A stretch of DNA of 64,000 bases, from positions 1,178,001 through 1,242,000 of the forward strand of contig CALYLW010000059.1 in the NCBI GenBank assembly GCA_944989445.1. Reading direction: 5' to 3'. Positions 1 to 13,149 of the stretch are shown one piece after another (position 1 is the first letter of the stretch; each line of letters opens with the position of its first letter). The stretch is from Ampullaceana balthica (taxonomy: Eukaryota > Mollusca > Gastropoda > Lymnaeidae). A program made the position numbers and the translations under genes. The notes beneath the pieces are model-generated. The model had not been told where the DNA came from. It saw nothing but the letters and a program-made list of their open reading frames with translations, and searched no databases.

Positions 1-325
1 TAAATAGCTCCGATCCACAACCATTTGCAACTTTTTCAGGGTGTTTCTTTTCCACAAACTGTGAAACTCTCTCCCACATTCCCAAGATCTTTTTTTATCT
101 CACTTGTAGAGATAACCTCCTCTGACTCTTCCTCAAAACAAATTTCTTCCAGAACCCCCGATAGCTACTGTGACTGTAACTCTTGTAATTCATCGGTCGT
201 CAGTTACTGAGAGTGCTCGTATCTCACATTTCGCTCGTATTTCAGCAAACAAAACTTCGCTCGCTTGACAGCTCGTATCTCAAATAACTCGTATGTCAGG
301 GCACTTGTATCTCAAGGTACCACTG
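1..325 (-). mobile_element. Tigger/pogo-like DNA transposon remnant, internally deleted
   Basis: Read on the minus strand, positions 210 to 1 give a degenerate C-terminal piece of a Tigger-1-like (CENP-B/DDE) transposase, with stretches such as LTTDELQELQSQ and, after a frameshift, MWERVSQFVEKKHPEKVA. There is an internal stop and a frame change, so it is dead, and it runs off the left edge. Positions 211-325 look like the other terminus: repeated CTCGTATCTCA-type words ending in GGTACCACTG followed by TA, the target usual for this superfamily. The transposase tail sits almost directly beside the 5' terminal sequence, so the middle of the element is missing. The family name rests on remembered similarity; the decay is seen directly. 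Confidence 0.6.
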
Positions 326-391
326 TATGCTGAAAGCGTATCGACCTTTTCAGTATTTGTTGTATATTACATCGAATAATTTTATTTACAG

Positions 392-3300
392 GCCAGCAGA
401 AAGCTTCTCCCACGAGGCAAGATCCCTTTGATCCTTGGTGTGATAGAAAGTTTCGACATGCAGGGCTCTGATGCTGCTGTTGTCATTAGAGACCCTACAG
501 GTAAAGAAGACATGGCCGACATTACACTTCTACCTCGAGATCTAAATGCTGCACTAAAAATATAGCTCTTGAGTGACCAAATGACCCATTTTCAAAAGAA
601 TTTATAGAGATGTACAGTAATTGTCACAAATTTTATAAAAATCCTTATTATTTTTCCTTTATATAATTGGATTTTTATTATTGTAAAATGATGTTAATTT
701 TGTAGGACACATTGGAAGAGCATAAGAAGCATCCAACTTGGGAGATGTGTGTCTGCTAGATGTCCCTACTTCTAGATGTGCAAACATGTGACACTGAATT
801 TTACAGAAAAATATGTTCCCTTTGCAATATGGATGAATTTTGTTACTTTCATTCTAATTGGCAATAAATTGTTACTTGTCAACAGATATATTGTAAAAAT
901 ATTTACTATAGTAAAGAAGGAAAAAAAAACCAAATTAAATCTATAATTGAATGCTCTCCCTTGCATTGTGCTCTCCCAAGATTCCTTTGATTTTTCTAAA
1001 TAGTAATATGTATTAAATACTTTTTTATTTAGGTAAAATGAATGGATCTTTGCATCAAGATCTCATCAAGGACCCAAACACTGCTATACAGCCTGGATCT
1101 GTTGTTATTCTCAGACAGGTGAATAAAAATATATAGATTCTTTTTTATTTAAAAAAAAATAATTACAAGTATAAATACTTAATAACTTATTGATATATTG
1201 TTTTTCAACAAAATTATATTGTAAATAAATAAATATATCCAAAGTTCTAAAACTGGAAATTCGGTATATTTATTACATATTGGTGCTTGTAGACCAAGAA
1301 ATATGGCTAAAAAAGTGGATCCTAAATCCTCCTGAGATTTCAGGATGTCTTGGTAATCTCATGGCGTTTGATAAAAAATTAAAGTTCTGAAAAGTTCCTT
1401 AAATTTCAAACATTTTCTCATGAAATGTCCTGCATTTTTTTTTAACTTGCTGAAAAGTGCAAGATTACTTAGTAACTTGCTTGTTATCTTTAATTTTAAA
1501 TCTTTTTTGAAATATTATATTTACTATAGGAAAAGTCCTTGACTTCTTGAATTTTATTTTAGATTATGTGTCAGTATCCTAAAAAGGACTCTCAAATTTA
1601 CTGGCCAATCTGCTCGGCAGCAAAGTTTATTGATGCAGACCGTGCCTACTGATAATCAACCCACTTATTAGTACCTTGCTTTTATCCACAACACTTGTCT
1701 TTAGTTAAGATATCAGGAAATATATATTTGGTAATTGAAAAATGACGTCATAATTAAGGAACCTTGTTTTGTACAGTCGTAGTGTCATTTAGTATGTCAT
1801 TTAGTATGTCATTTAGTATGTCATTTAGTATGTCATTTAGTATGTCATTTAGTATGTCATTTAGTATGTCATTTAGTTTGTCATTTAGTTTGTCATTTAG
1901 TTTGTCATTTAGTTTGTCATTTAGTTTGTCATTTAGTATGTCATTTAGTTTGTCATTTAGTATGTCATTTAGTATGTCATTTAGTATGTCAATTAGTATG
2001 TCAATTAGTATGTCATTTAGTATGTCAATTAGTATGTCATTTAGTATGTCATTTAGTATGTCATTTAGTATGTCATTTAGTATGTCATTTAGTATGTCAA
2101 TTAGTATGTCAATTAGTATGTCAATTAGTATGTCAATTAGTATGTCAATTAGTATGTCATTTAGTATGTCAATTAGTATGTCATTTAGTATGTCAATTAG
2201 TTTGTTTGTTTATAAATTTACCTACCAGCAAAGTGTTATGTGATTTCCGAGTATGGCTTGGAGGCTGAAAAATGTGTCCCATCACACAGTGTGTCACAGT
2301 TCAATAATCCGTGAAGTCACTGACCCAATTGTTCAGTCTGTCCCGAAAAAGAAGGGTCAGTTTAGCAGACTTTAGGGCCTTTCTACCCCAACACAGTGGC
2401 AGACTATGTGTATTTCTGATTTGCCAGTTAACATATATGATCATAGTGTAGATATTATTACGTTTCAATGCACATTCATTGGCCCTCAATGACAGTGGCT
2501 GCTGACACTGTACAGATTGCAAAAGAAGTCTGTGATCTTGATGATAGTTTTAAAAGGGCTTGAGGAAATGGAGTCAAATTGTTATTTACCAAGTCACATA
2601 ATAGCACTGGTCAAAGTTGTTTTTTTTAAAAATTGAGAGCAGCAGTCAAAGCCTTTGCGGTTAATAATGAGGATGTTTGTTTTCTGTACAAAATGAGAAA
2701 TTGACAAACCTGACTCGGATCCCTCAATAAGTTGACAGAGTTTTATCTGGGATGGCATTAAAGATTTCGAGTACATCTTGATGTCTTCTGTGATAAAAAT
2801 TGAAATATTCATTAAAAACTCTTTAAAAGAACTTTCTTGGCAACTTCAATGAGCAATGTAAAAAAAAATGTCAACACTAAATCTTTAATATACAAATTTT
2901 TTATAATTCAAATTTCTGAGATATTTGTAGATAAAAAAATATTTGCGTGTTACTCTAATTCTAATTACCTGTCATTATTCATCCTGACAGATTAGTGTCA
3001 TCAGCCCCTCCAGTCGAACCCACCATCTAAACATCACCCCGGGGAATATTGTGCTCATCTACTCAACCAGCAAACAGGACGGCACAGCCAAGCGACCATG
3101 GATCCCAACTTCCATCTCATCCCCAGACACCAAGGTGTGCACCAAAGACACAGTGGAGATACCTTCTCTAAAAGAAATCATCGAGGAGTCAGAGCAAGAA
3201 CTCTCCTTGTCTCTGAGAAACTTCAGACAAAATTTAAACCATAGAACCTCATCTGCATCATCTTCTCTGGTGTCTCCAAGATCGTCAGACTTCACGAGTC

Positions 3301-4938
3301 CGACTTCCTCCAGCTTGTTCAGCCCAAGATTTATTTCCCCTTCAACATCTGTGCCAAGGGCCTCGAAGCCATCCATTCAGAGACCTATGATGTGTCCACC
3401 AAGTAATCTATCACCATCACCTGGCTACTCCAGTAATTTACCAGCCTACACCCCAGCTTACTCAGTTAGAAATCCTCCATCCTTTCAGCCACAAAACAAA
3501 AGCAGGTTTACAGTACCACCCCATCCCATGAGAGGTGCCATCATGAACCTGAAGGAATCGCGTTACATGATAAGTGGTGCGGAGGCAACCAGAAGTCCAC
3601 CCAGAGCAGCTACAGAGAACCACATGAGGTACAGTGACACACACAGTTCAAATCCTACACCACAGCACGTAAGAAGCTTAGCACACAATGCTTCAGTTTC
3701 TAACCTGCCCCCGTCATTTTCAGACAAAACAAACACTAGTGAGAGATTGTTGCATGACAACCTTCCTGATGATGATGATGAGGAATTACTACAGCTCTGT
3801 GACGCAGCAGACAGTCGGACAAATGGGACAGATGCAATCAGTGGCAATGTGTTTTCTGTATTTGACCCTTCGAATAATGAATTGAGCCCTACGGGGTCTA
3901 CAAATAATGAAGTTATTGATCAACTATTTGAAGACTGCAGAAGAGAAGAAAGTAATGTCACCAACTTTTTTGCCAACAGTAACAGAAAAACTGATCAAGC
4001 TTTACATTCCAAATTTTCAGTCCCTCCATCGCCCAACACATCACATGAAGCCAAATCGGGCAGTGAAAATAAATTCACTTTTAAGCGCAGTGTCTCTGCC
4101 GTTCAGTCTTCCCCCATAGCACTGCCGTCTAAAAGACCCATGTTTGAACCCATTTTATCCAGCCATAATAAGGCTTTATTTAACAACAAGACTGAATCTC
4201 GTTGTGATTTATCGTGGTCGAGAGAAAAAATCTCTAATGAAAATCTATTAGCACGGCCAAGGGCTCCAACAAACATTGTCACGTCATGCTCAGGAGCAAC
4301 ATTATTCAAACATCCAGACTCGTCTCCCCTGACAGCCTCAGGTGTTCGCTCAATTATGACTTGTGATAAGACTTCTGAAAGAGATTCGAGGATTCAGTTG
4401 GGACAGAGAAATGTGAGCCCAAGACGAGATGCGCTGCCACCTGCCAATAGTTTATTGTTTCCATGGGATGATGGTAAGTTTGTAAGCTGACAATATTGTG
4501 ATGAAACACGGTCTTGTGTGCTTCATCAGATTGAATATTAACATAAATTTAATTTATTTTCACTTTAATTCAAAATTATGTTTAGCGACGTCCATTTTTT
4601 TTGTCTCTTTCAATACATGACCTCTAACTGGTCACTTTTGAATTTCAGTTTTGGTAAATTTTATCATCAATTAAGACATGTCAATAATTGAAATATAAGT
4701 GTTAATTGGTAGAAGTTTCATTGTTGTGTGGTCGGCATCGATGTGTTAGTGTTGAGCAATCAATGGTAGATCTTTAATATTGAGTGGTCAGGAATAGATT
4801 TAAACATTTTTTCTAAAATCTTTGTTTCTTTTAATACTAATACCCATAAACTCAATTGAACCAACTTGTTTCTACCATCTTCTATTTTCAGATTTAAATG
4901 ATGACCTGCTTCTCTCTCAGCTGACAGACGAATTTTAA
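392..4938 (+). CDS. HROB: HROB homologue, homologous recombination OB-fold protein (3' part, four exons)
   Basis: HROB (C17orf53/MCM8IP) is a nuclear protein that recruits and activates the MCM8-MCM9 helicase during recombination and crosslink repair. Four exons join in frame: 392-500, 1033-1118, 2991-4473 and 4892-4938, each with AG acceptors and GT donors (4474 is GTAAGT). Exons 1-3 encode the conserved OB-fold block: GKIPLILGVIESF, then VVIRDPTG, then IQPGSVVILRQ, then HHLNITPGNIVLIYS, closely matching the vertebrate HROB C-terminal domain. Exon 3 continues for about 480 residues of Ser/Pro-rich, probably disordered sequence with acidic patches (DDDDEELLQLCDA, DQLFEDC). The last exon ends LLLSQLTDEF-stop, like the acidic-hydrophobic end of human HROB. 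The 5' exons and start codon lie left of the window. Reading through the last donor would give an alternative end at 4490. The oddity is the tail length: vertebrate HROB has only a short tail after the OB domain. Confidence 0.88.
1782..2206. repeat. 12-bp minisatellite in HROB intron 2
   Basis: About 35 copies of ATGTCATTTAGT, with three variant types. TTG replaces ATG mainly in 1870-1960, and TCAATT replaces TCATTT mainly in the 3' half. The array lies wholly inside the intron between the second and third HROB exons visible here. It reads as an open Met-Ser-Phe-Ser frame only because 12 is a multiple of 3. The rest of intron 2 (1119-1781 and 2207-2990) is AT-rich sequence in which I recognise nothing. 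Confidence 0.95.
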
Positions 4939-5840
4939 TTTTTTAAAAATTTCAATTGTCATCTCATGTATTGTGGTTTTGAGTGATTAAATTTGAAAAT
5001 GCATGCAAAACAATCAATTTGTCTACTTATGATTTCATAATATAGCACAAAAAAAATTGTGATTTTTAGTTATCAACTATATGAGTCTGTTTTATCTAGA
5101 TAATGATGTAATGCAACTTGCTCTACTTTACCCCTGCTGTTACCAGGTTTCAAGATCAGGATCTAAAAATTCGTTGTTGATTTTTACTTTATCAGGTTTT
5201 AAATGTATTGCATCTTAAAAAATATTTTTTTTAAACACAACAAAATTCAATGCACATGAGATGTAGTTGCATGTTTAGAAACTATTATGGCAGATTTTAT
5301 TTAAAAAAGAATCTCTGTATAGATTTTGATATTTCTTATCACACTGGGGTTTTGGCAATTATTTATATTCCAAAATAATAGAGCCCTACCCAACCTACCC
5401 CAACCCTCTTCTGGCACCTGAATATCAAAGTCAACATATTTCCCCTAAAACTGAGTAAAAATTAAAATTTTAAAAATTATAACTACTTATCATCATTTAT
5501 TTTTTTTAATTTATTTTTTTTAACGACACTGCACTAGCACTAGTCATAGCAATAAAATTATTTCGTATGGTTACAACTAGTGGTAACACTTGCTACGACT
5601 AGTCCTTAGCAGTAAACACTTTGAAAAAACTAAGTCGCTATAATATTTTTACAAAATCTTCACAATATTTTATACGCATATATCATATATAATACAACAT
5701 TAATAGATCTGGGCTTGTTTATAAAAATAAAACTATCTACACAAGTCTACTCAGATCACTATTCAAATCCTGGTCCATGAGAGGACACTGCGCCAAAAGA
5801 TGTGCCATCATTGCCTATGTCACAGCTCAGAGTTTGGCAG
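4939..5840 (+). other. HROB 3' UTR and intergenic sequence
   Basis: AT-rich sequence after the HROB stop codon. The AATAAA at 5551-5556 is the clearest candidate polyadenylation signal, giving a 3' UTR of about 0.6 kb. No further coding sequence is visible. Confidence 0.45.
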
Positions 5841-7474
5841 CCTGTAATAGTAGCTCTTTGTGGGATAGTAGTCTGCATTCCCCTGTTACAGTAGAACTTT
5901 GTGGGACAGTACTCAGCACTCCCCTGTTACAGTAGCACTTTGTGGGACAGTAGTCTGCACTCCCCTGTTACAGTAGCACTTTGTGGGACAGTACTCAGCT
6001 TTCCCCTGTTACAGTAGCTCTTTGTGGGACAGTAGTCTGCACTCCCCTGTTACAGTAGCTCTTTGGGGGACAGTACTCTGCACTCCACTGTTACAGTAGC
6101 TCTTTAGGGGACAGTAGTCTGCACTCCCCTGTTACAGTAGCTCTTTGGGGGACAGTAGTCTGCACTCCCCTGTTACAGTAGCTCTTTGTGGGACAGTACT
6201 CATCTTTCCCCTGTTACAGTAGCTCTTTGTGGGACAGTAGTCTGCACTCCCCTGTTACAGTAGCTCTTTGTGGGACAGTAGTCTGCACTCCCCTGTTACA
6301 GTAGCTCTTTGGGGGACAGTACTCTGCACTCCACTGTTACAGTAGCTCTTTAGGGGACAGTAGTCTGCACTCCCCTGTTACAGTAGCTCTTTGGGGGACA
6401 GTAGTCTGCACTCCCCTGTTACAGTAGCTCTTTGTGGGACAGTACTCATCTTTCCCCTGTTACAGTAGCTCTTTGTGGGACAGTACTCAGCACTCCCGTT
6501 AGTGGCTCTTTGTGGGACAGTACTCAGCACTCCCCTGTTACAGTAGCTCTTTGTGGGACAGTACTCAGCACTCCCCTGTTACAGTGGCTCTTTGTGGGAC
6601 AGTAGTCACCACTCCCCTGTTACAGTAGCTCTTTGTGGGACAGTACTCTGCGCTCCACTGTTACAGTAGCTCTTTAGGGGACAGTAGTCTGCACTCCCCT
6701 GTTACAGTAGCTCTTTGGGGGACAGTAGTCTGCACTCCCCTGTTACAGTAGCTCTTTGTGGGACAGTACTCAGCACTCCCCTGTTACAGTGGCTCTTTGT
6801 GGGACAGTAGTCTGCACTCCCCTGTTAGTGGCTCTTTGTGGGACAGTACTCAGCACTCCCCTGTTACAGTACCTCTTTGTGGGACAGTACTCAGGACTCC
6901 CCTGTTACAGTACCTCTTTGTGGGACAGTAGTCTGCACTCCCTTGTTACAGTAGCTCTTTGTGGGACAGTAGTCAGCACTCCCCTGTTACAGTGGCTCTT
7001 TGTGGGACAGTAGTCTGCACTCTCGTTAGTTGCTCTTTGTGGTACAGTACTCAGCACTCCCCTGTTACAGTAGCTCTTTGTGGGACAGTACTCAGCACTC
7101 CCCTGTTACAGTGGCTCTTTGTGGGACAGTAATCTGCACTCCCCTGTTACAGTAGCTCTTTGTGGGACAGTAGTCTGCACTCCCCTGTTACAGTGGCTCT
7201 TTGTGGGACAGTAGTCTGCACTCTCCTGTTACAGTGGCTCTTTGTGGGACAGTAGTCTGCACTCCCCTGTTACAGTGGCTCTTTGTGGGACAGTAGTCTG
7301 CACTCCCCTGTGACAGTGGCTCTTTTTGGGACAGTAGTCTGCACTTGCCTGTTACAGTAGCTCTTTGTGGGACAGTACTCAGCACTCCCCTGTTACAGTG
7401 GCTCTTTGTGGGACAGTAGTCTGCACTCCCCTGTTACAGTAGCTCTTTGTGGGACAGTAGTCTGCACTCCCCTG
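5841..7474. repeat. 41-bp minisatellite with local higher-order duplication
   Basis: About 40 copies of a 41-bp unit containing CTCTTTGTGGGACAGTA and CTGCACTCCCCTGTTACAG. Variants include GTAGTC versus GTACTC, GGGGGACAG, CTCATCTTT and shortened units. A block of variants at about 6060-6230 (GGGGGACAGTACTCTG, TTTAGGGGACAG, CTCATCTTT) recurs in the same order at about 6310-6470 and partly from about 6640. Open frames in this stretch on either strand are by-products of the repeat. Confidence 0.95.
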
Positions 7475-7626
7475 CGTGATGGGGGTCTGACTTCTAAGAG
7501 GCAGTTTCGCGCCAGAGCTCGCTGTTGACATGAACTGATATATCTTCCTCGCTGTCTCAACTTCAAGCCAGCCCATGTAGCCACATTAGTTAGAAGTGGT
7601 CTGTTGTTGGGCTTTAAACAATATCA

Positions 7627-7950
7627 TCATTTGTCCTTTGAGTTCCTTGTGGAACATAGGGCCCCTGTCAAAGCTTGCCACTCTACACGCTCCCTTGCCA
7701 GTCGCTTCAATTCTTCCCAGCTCTTCCCAGTCCTTTCAGCCTCGTCCAACATGCTCCGTCTCCATGTACGCTTGGGTCTTCCTCGTTGTCGTTTTCCCTG
7801 GGGGTTCCAATCTAAGGCCTGCCTAGCCCTGCTGTTATCTTTCCTGAGGGTGTGTCCAATCCATCTCCACTTTCTTTCCATGATTTGTTGTTCTACTGTT
7901 CTTTGTCCACACCTCTCCCACAGTTTGGAGTTTTCGACCTTATCGAATCA
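7627..7950 (-). pseudogene. Non-LTR retrotransposon reverse-transcriptase C-terminal fragment
   Basis: The minus strand encodes the familiar end of a LINE ORF2. An upstream piece (KLWERCGQRTVEQQIMERKW) runs into WRWIGHTLRKDNS, ALDWNPQGKRQRGRPKRTWRR and WEELKRLARERVEWQ, then a stop. This RWxGHxLR...WNPQGKRxRGRPxxTWRR block is the post-RT C-terminal region of many invertebrate LINEs. The frame is closed on the N-terminal side by a stop near 7950, and no RT catalytic motif is present, so this is a 5'-truncated dead copy. It abuts the 41-bp minisatellite; 7475-7626 may be its 3' UTR. The exact LINE clade is not determinable here. Confidence 0.8.
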
Positions 7951-8989
7951 TTTTATTTTCAGAATATTTCTGAGGCATCTGAATAAACAATATACCAAGT
8001 TCATTTTTTTGTAACCCTTTTTTTAAATAGATTTTTAATATTACTATTACAATACTAATGCATACAATAAAGCATGTGGAGCCAAATTTTTGAAGACATT
8101 TTAAAACACTACAGCCCTTCTCCTCCCACTAAAATATTGTATTAAGTATAATAGATAGCTCTAATGTACATCCTACTCTATTGTCCCAACCACTTTTACC
8201 AAGTCTTGTAAGTTTATAAAAATTATGGTTTATTATTAAAGAATTTGGTTAGTTAAAATTAAAAATATATAACAATGTTCAATTTATAACTAAAATCATA
8301 TTTGGATTTAGCAGTACTGATTTTGAGCTAAATAAAACATTTCCCCATTAGGTAGTGATATGAAACATTTATTTTATAAAAAAATATTATTTTATTTGAA
8401 TTTTTATCTTTAGACTTATCTCCGACTATACCCTTGCAAATTATTTAACAAAGAAGCTATCGAGTCCTCTAATAGGATTAGTAATACATGTACCACTTCC
8501 CCTCGAAGCAGTCAGCCAAGATATTTGTGTGAAATCGTTTGAGTCTTGAACTGGACTAGGCAAAAAAAATGTCTACTAAACATTTTCTGACCGGTGGACC
8601 CGGTGGTCAAATGAGTTAAATGAGTGCAAGAAGACAGTTTATAATGAACAAATAAAAATAAAAGCTGTATAATAAATTATAATAATAATCTTGGGAATTA
8701 CTGTTATACAATTTGATTTAAGTGTGAAAGTAAAGTTACTTTTAAAATAAAAGATAAGACTTTTAAAAAAAATTATTCACCCCCCTCTTAGCATTGTGTG
8801 CCTTCATAGTCACGGAAGGTTTATTTTTAACGTGCACATGATGCTGGTGCTTATATTTATCTTGGTGATGTTTTGGGGCAGTGTTGTTAACTCAAGGTGC
8901 CAACTTTTCCCAGGCAGGAGTAAAAAAAACTCCCAGATTAGTCTAAAAATTGCCACAAGCATTAAATCCTGTTGGCGGAAAAACCTATA
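7951..8989. other. AT-rich intergenic sequence, one weak exon candidate
   Basis: No recognised gene or repeat. The only notable piece is 8414-8542, which follows a pyrimidine-rich AG acceptor (ATCTTTAG) and is open for 42 codons in one frame and 44 in another. Neither translation is recognisable. Confidence 0.5.
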
Positions 8990-11511
8990 TCTATATATAT
9001 AAAAATCAAAGTATGTATGTATGCATGTCTGTTATAGCTGACTAAACCATTCATCCGATCGCCATGAAACTTTTGGAGACTTTTGAGTACGCTCCAGGGA
9101 TGGAAATAGGCTACTTTTTTTTTCAAAATTTAACACTTATGGGGCGCTGGGGGCCACATAATGTCATTTTTTGCTTATATGAGCTATATAAAATTTAGTT
9201 TCAGCGCTAGCTACTGTGTAAATTGATGGATCTTAACCAAACTTTGTATATAAAAATTTGATAGCCAATATTAAAACACTAAAGGGAACTGAACTCCTAA
9301 TAGTCATTCCTTCGGGGCTGGGGGCCCAAAAAATTCTTTTTCTTAAACGTTTAAGATTTTATTCACCATTCAATTATTAACAATATTGACAACTAATGAC
9401 ACATGTATCCATTATTATACAGATTGAAATGAACAGGTATTTTGAACTTTATATCTTGCACTGGGGCCCTTAATGTCGTTTTTTGCTTATGTGAGCTATA
9501 TAAAAATTAGTTTTTGCGTTAGCTACTGAGTAAATGAATGCATCTTAACCATAAATTTGCATACAAAAATTTAGTAGCCCATATTGACATAATTAAGGTT
9601 TCTAAACTTCTAATGTCAATATATTCGGTGCCGGGGGCCCCAAATGTCTTTTCTTCGTATATGTTTAAGATATTTTTCCCCATTCAATTTTTCACGATCT
9701 TGAGGAATATATCTATGAGGAAACTGAATTAAATGAACAGGTTTTTGAAATTGACACCTTTCACTAAAGGGGCCCCTAAATGTCGTTTTTTTCCCTTATT
9801 TAAGCTGTATAAAAATTAGTATTCGTGTTAAATACTGAGAAAATTAATGGATCTTGACCCATCTTAATATATAAAAACTTAAGGGTCTATATTTTATTAC
9901 TATAGGGCACTGAACTCCTAATTTTCATTCCCTTGGGGCAGGGAGCCCAAAATGTATGTTCAATATTTTATCGTTCATTCAATATTGAGACATATAAATA
10001 AATGTATGTATTTTGAAATTTATTCAAATTAAAATGTCTTTCGCACTTTATTTCTTGCGATAATTAGGCCCTGGGGCCCATAATGTAGTTTTTTGCTTAT
10101 ATGAGGTATATAAAAATAAGTTTATGCGTTAGCTACCGAGTAAATCAATGGACCTTAACCAAAATTTGTATACAAAAACTTGGTAGCCGATATTAAAATA
10201 CTATAGGGCACAGAAATTCAAATTTCCATTCCTTCGGGGCCTGGGGCCCCAAATGTCTTTTCTTCGTATATGTTTGAGATAGTTTTCTTCATTTAATTTT
10301 TCACGATCATAAGGAATATATCTATGAGGAAACTGAATTAAAATGAACAGCATTTTTTAAATTGAAATCTTTCACCGAATGGGCCCAGGGGCCCCTAAAT
10401 TTCGTTTTTTTTTCCATTATATTAGCTGTATAAAAATTATTATTAGCGTAAAATTCTGAAAAAGTTAATGGGTCTTGACCCATCTTATTATATAAAAACT
10501 CGAGGGTCTATATTTTATTACTATAGGGCACTGAACTCGTAATTTTCTTTTCCTTGGGGCAGGGAGCCCAAAATGTATGTTTAATATTTTATCGCACAGT
10601 CAAATTTTACCATTATTGATAAATATAAATAAATTTATGCATTTTGAAATTTATTCAAATGAACATGTGTTTCGCACTTTATTTCTTGCAATAACTGGAC
10701 CCTCTATCTCTTACTGTCGTTTTTTGCTTATACGAACTATATAAAAATTAGTTTATGCGTTAGCTACTGAGTAAATGATTGGATCTTAACCAAATTTTGT
10801 ATAAAAAACTTGGTAGCCCATATTAAAATACTCAAGGTTTTTGAACTTCTAATGACATTTTCTTCGGTGACGGAGGGCCCCAAATGTCTTTTTTCATATA
10901 TGTTTAAGATATTTTTGCCATTCACTTTTTAACGATCTTGATAAATATATCCATGATGAAACTGAATTGAAATGTAAAGGTTTTTGAAATTGACATCTCG
11001 CAGCGAAAAAGCCCGGGGCCCCTTTATGTAGTTTTATTCACTATATTAGCTATATTAAAATTAGTTTAAGCGTTAGATAATGAGAAAATAAATGGATTTT
11101 GACTAAAGTTAGTATATAAAAAGTTAAGAACCTATAATATATTACTATAGGGCACTGAACTCCTAATGTCCATTCCCTCGGAGCTGGGGGCCCCAAATGT
11201 CATTTTTACTGCACGGTAACAATTTAATTCCCCATTCAATTTTACACGATATTGAGAAATTTAGCTTGAGTACAATGGCAATAAAAAAATTAAATTATCA
11301 CTCATTTTTTGGCTGGGCCTCTTAATATCGTTTTTCCTTTTGTAAGTTTTTAATTATTAATTTATGTAACAGTTTGCTATTAAACTTGGACTTTTTTTTC
11401 TCACTTCCCCGAAGGTTTATGGCATAATTCTTTTAAAACATACCAATCTTTGGTTTCTTTCAATTTATTCATTTTTAAAGAGATCGTTGCAACGCACGAC
11501 GGGTCTGCTAG
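8990..11511 (+). mobile_element. Non-autonomous Helentron/Helitron-like element with internal tandem repeats
   Basis: The element begins TCTATATATATAAAAATC and ends GGGTCTGCTAG followed by T, matching Helentron-type ends (5' TC, 3' CTAG, insertion at T). The 5' end carries the common phrase CATTCATCCGATCGCCATGAA. Inside are about seven diverged copies of a unit of about 310 bp, each with a GGGGC-rich part and then GCTTATATGAGCTATATAAA and GCGTTAGCTACTGAGTAAAT. These begin near 9165, 9477, 9783, 10086, 10401, 10718 and 11027. No Rep/helicase coding sequence is present. A related copy lies on the minus strand at 21409-22635. Confidence 0.72.
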
Positions 11512-12893
<1,382 letters not shown>

Positions 12894-13149
12894 ATAATTT
12901 TAAAAATGTACTTGTATAGAATTTACACAACCACTAAAATTTATTTATTTAATTTTTTATACCTATATAAGATAAGACATGTATACAATTTTGAAATTCT
13001 GCGCCATATTTAAGTTTTTTTGTTTTGTTTTGTAATAATTGTTTAACGTAGCTATTTTCCTTTGGGTCGAGTTTCACTGACGATTCACGATTCCTTCACC
13101 CTTTACGAGATCCAGTCTTTGTATATTTCATGTTGTCCAATGTTTTCCT

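Noticed and set aside
1764..2243. Open frame of Met-Ser-Phe-Ser repeats
   Set aside because: It is the translation of the 12-bp intronic minisatellite; no independent coding evidence.
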